A stretch of 64,000 nt of DNA from Heterodera schachtii (lineage: Eukaryota; Nematoda; Chromadorea; Rhabditida; Heteroderidae): positions 80,785-144,784 of the forward strand of contig SIJG01000163.1 of NCBI GenBank assembly GCA_023374025.1, read 5' to 3'. The notes under the pieces were generated by a model. The model was not told where the DNA came from. It did no database searches and worked only from the letters and a program-made list of their open reading frames with translations. Positions 62,231-64,000 of this stretch are shown piece after piece. Numbering within the stretch: position 1 is the stretch's first letter; each line of letters opens with the position of its first letter. The position numbers and the translations under genes were made by a program.

Positions 62231-62536
62231 ATGGCCAAATACTCGCAGAAAATGCCACTTTTCCCCACTTTATTTTTCATTTTCTTCTCGGCACTTTTCT
62301 TTGGAAGCATTCAGCCAAATGAGCAGGTTGCATTTGTACTTGGAACAAAACAAAATGTGTATCCTGTTCACAAAACAACACCAACGACGAAGGCATTGGA
62401 TGCTAAAATTGCCGAGGGCTATGAAATTGTTGGCACAAAAAATTGTTTGGCATTTTCCCTAATTTTTCCCATCCTTTCACAGGTCTCTGTAGCAAACACC
62501 GGTGAGAAAGATGAATATACGGGTGCCAAATATTAG
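62231..62536 (+). CDS. Small secreted protein, family copy 3 (shortened)
   Basis: Exon 1 is 62231-62428 and exon 2 is 62483-62536, with a 54-base intron gttggc...tttcacag at the same place as in copy 1. It is also open if read through unspliced (101 residues). The spliced product is about 83 residues: leader MAKYSQKMPLFPTLFFIFFS, conserved domain with NEQVAFVLGTKQNVY and LDAKIAEGYEI, then VSVANTGEKDEYTGAKY and stop. The tail aligns with the very end of copy 1 (cca aat att agg gaa against aca att aga taa aaa), so the whole coiled-coil repeat block has been lost and the stop falls in a new frame. It may be a functional short paralogue or a decaying copy. The function is unknown. Confidence 0.65.
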   Translation: MAKYSQKMPLFPTLFFIFFSALFFGSIQPNEQVAFVLGTKQNVYPVHKTTPTTKALDAKIAEGYEIVGTKNCLAFSLIFPILSQVSVANTGEKDEYTGAKY

Positions 62537-63129
62537 GGAAGAAGGCTGGCAAATGAATGTTCCGCTGATTGATGATCAGGTCTGATCACTGAACGACTGA
62601 ATCGGATATTTCTGTTGATTTTTAGGATATTGTGAAACTTTTCCATAAAATTTATTGAAAAACCGCCCTTTAAAAAAAATTGGCCAAAAACTAATGGGAC
62701 GAACTGCCAAATGAAAAGGGGGAAGACAAAATGGCAATTACATAAAAAGGTAATTGCTATAAATTGTTGATAAATATTTTTAAAAATATTTTGCCTTTTT
62801 TGGCACAACATCAGTCAACAATTTCATCAAATTCATAAAAATTTTCCCACTTTTGTCGCCTGGGAAAAAGCTTTTTATGAAATTCGCATTTTTGCATTCC
62901 AACCATCGGAATGCTTGGAAAACTTGGGCTTTTGGGCTTTAAACTTCGCCTATTAGAGAAGCATCATCATCTAATGGTACACAATAATTAATGCTCATGG
63001 CATTCGGCACTGATCAGAGCCCCGCTAATCAGATAGAGTACACTTTAAGCTCTGGCTGCTGATCACATTACATTGCATACGGACGGCATTTCGGACTAAA
63101 ATTAAGCTGAGTAATTCTATTAAAAAAAA

Positions 63130-63270
63130 ATTAATATATAATTATACAAAATAGAGTAGAAGGCATTTACAATATATGTTACTATAGAATTAATACATTC
63201 TGGATTATACAAATTTTTAATAATATTATATAAAGTAGAGTAGAAGGTCATAATATTACAACTCATATAT
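63130..63270. repeat. Diverged units of the 103-bp satellite
   Basis: The text 'gtagaaggtcataatattac' with 'aactcatatatta', and 'tggattatacaaatttttaa' with 'taatattatataaagta', resembles the satellite unit at 53266-57108 ('atagaagggatgagattaca' with 'acatatatta'; ttaaaaaatatattataatattatacaaaa). There are about one and a half units, much more diverged than the main array. Confidence 0.6.
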
Positions 63271-63465
63271 TAGGTGCTACGACAATTGCGGACCGGCAAT
63301 TGCGGACGGACAATTGCGGACGACAATTGCGGACGACAATTGCGGACCGTACTTTTCGGACGACAATTGCGGACGACAATTGCGGACTGTACTTTTGCGG
63401 ACGACAAATGCGGACGACAATTGCGTATCGTACATTTGCGGACCGTACTTTTGCCAAAAAATTAA
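63270..63465. repeat. Tandem 13-mer array (ggacgacaattgc)
   Basis: Words such as gcggacgacaatt and gcggaccgtactttt are repeated about 13 times with small variations. The style (short GC-containing words ending 'tgcgg') recalls the ends of the family D element at 59679-60148, but the sequence differs and no opposite end was found. Confidence 0.75.
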
Positions 63466-63747
63466 CTGGAAGCGTGGGTCTCGTCAGTACGAACCCTTCC
63501 GTATTACAAATTCAAAAACCTAAGTGTGTTTCGGCCCTTCCGTAGACACACCAAATAAGAAAGCTCACAGCAATAAATCAAATAGAAAGCACAAATTAAC
63601 GAGAAAAAAGCAAAGCATAGGATGATAAAGCTATAATATGATTATTTTATTGGCTTGCTGAAGGCCCAACAACAGCTTCTACAAATACAACTTATGAACA
63701 CAAAAATAACTCAAGACATTTTCCATTCATCAAACCATACATAAGCA

Positions 63748-64000
63748 CTAAGCCATTGCTTTTCGTGATCGTCCAATTTTTCTATCCCCACCATCTTTAG
63801 CTAAATTACTTATTTAAATTAAATTATTGCAAAATTTCTTACTGTAAAAGCAAATTTCCTTAACATGGCTCCGTCCGGTTATGTCTTCAATCATTGAAAA
63901 AAAATGTGAATAATTGAAGTCTTTGGATTCTAGCAAAAATTCATTCTTTTCGAGAGTGAAAAGAATTTGGAAAAGCGGCTCAATCAAATCCATGTCGTCT
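63748..64000 (-). CDS. 3' end of an unidentified gene (5' part outside window)
   Basis: Exon 63843-64000 reads DDMDLIEPLFQILFTLEKNE, then FLLESKDFNYSHFFSMIEDI and TGRSHVKEICFY up to a good donor gtaaga. A 42-base intron ends in tttag. Exon 63748-63800 continues in phase as TKDGGDRKIGRSRKAMA and a TAG stop. Another frame of the same terminal exon (VGIEKLDDHEKQWLSAYVWF, stop TGA) is also protein-like, so the last join is uncertain. The exon runs off the window end. The family is not recognised. Confidence 0.5.

Overview
This is a eukaryotic window, AT-rich and full of short introns, and it reads as nematode DNA. The best evidence is a complete DLK-1-type MAP3 kinase gene that keeps the nematode domain order and the C-terminal hexapeptide SDGLSD. 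Several introns need GC-AG splice sites, which are reported to be frequent in cyst nematodes (Globodera/Heterodera). A plant-parasitic tylenchid is therefore a reasonable guess, not a demonstrated identity. Genes were assembled by hand from exon reading frames, splice signals and phase. Most very long open frames in the window lie in satellite DNA and are artefacts.

Layout. 1-11.3 kb: mobile-repeat territory. Three copies of a composite repeat carry inverted tRNA-like arms and captured coding fragments; one copy is interrupted by a 129-bp satellite (6.39-9.35 kb). A broken copy of two phosphatase exons (9.44-9.86 kb) lies beside the satellite. 11.3-14.7 kb: three small terminal-inverted-repeat (TIR) elements. 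14.9-19.7 kb (minus): receptor-type protein tyrosine phosphatase with a transmembrane exon. 20-25.7 kb: AT-rich, one more TIR element, no gene found. 25.8-29.7 kb (minus): eight-exon LAMP-like lysosomal membrane glycoprotein with a 42-bp minisatellite in one intron. 31.2-34.4 kb (minus): three-exon secreted, low-complexity repeat protein with one frame break. 35.5-47.3 kb (minus): dlk-1, about 25 exons. 47.4-53.2 kb: intergenic, one TIR element. 53.1-63.3 kb (plus): tandemly duplicated small secreted-protein family (one intact coiled-coil gene, one pseudogene remnant, one shortened paralogue), with a 103-bp satellite and two nested TIR elements. 63.7-64.0 kb (minus): 3' end of another gene.

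The identified genes are functionally unrelated: a neuronal/stress MAP3K, a receptor phosphatase, a lysosomal membrane protein and secreted proteins. The strongest signals for follow-up are the secreted-gene/satellite duplication with datable insertions, the gene-fragment-carrying inverted-repeat family, the non-canonical GC-AG introns, and a GC-rich palindrome shared between different TIR families. I did not find a convincing previously undescribed molecular system.
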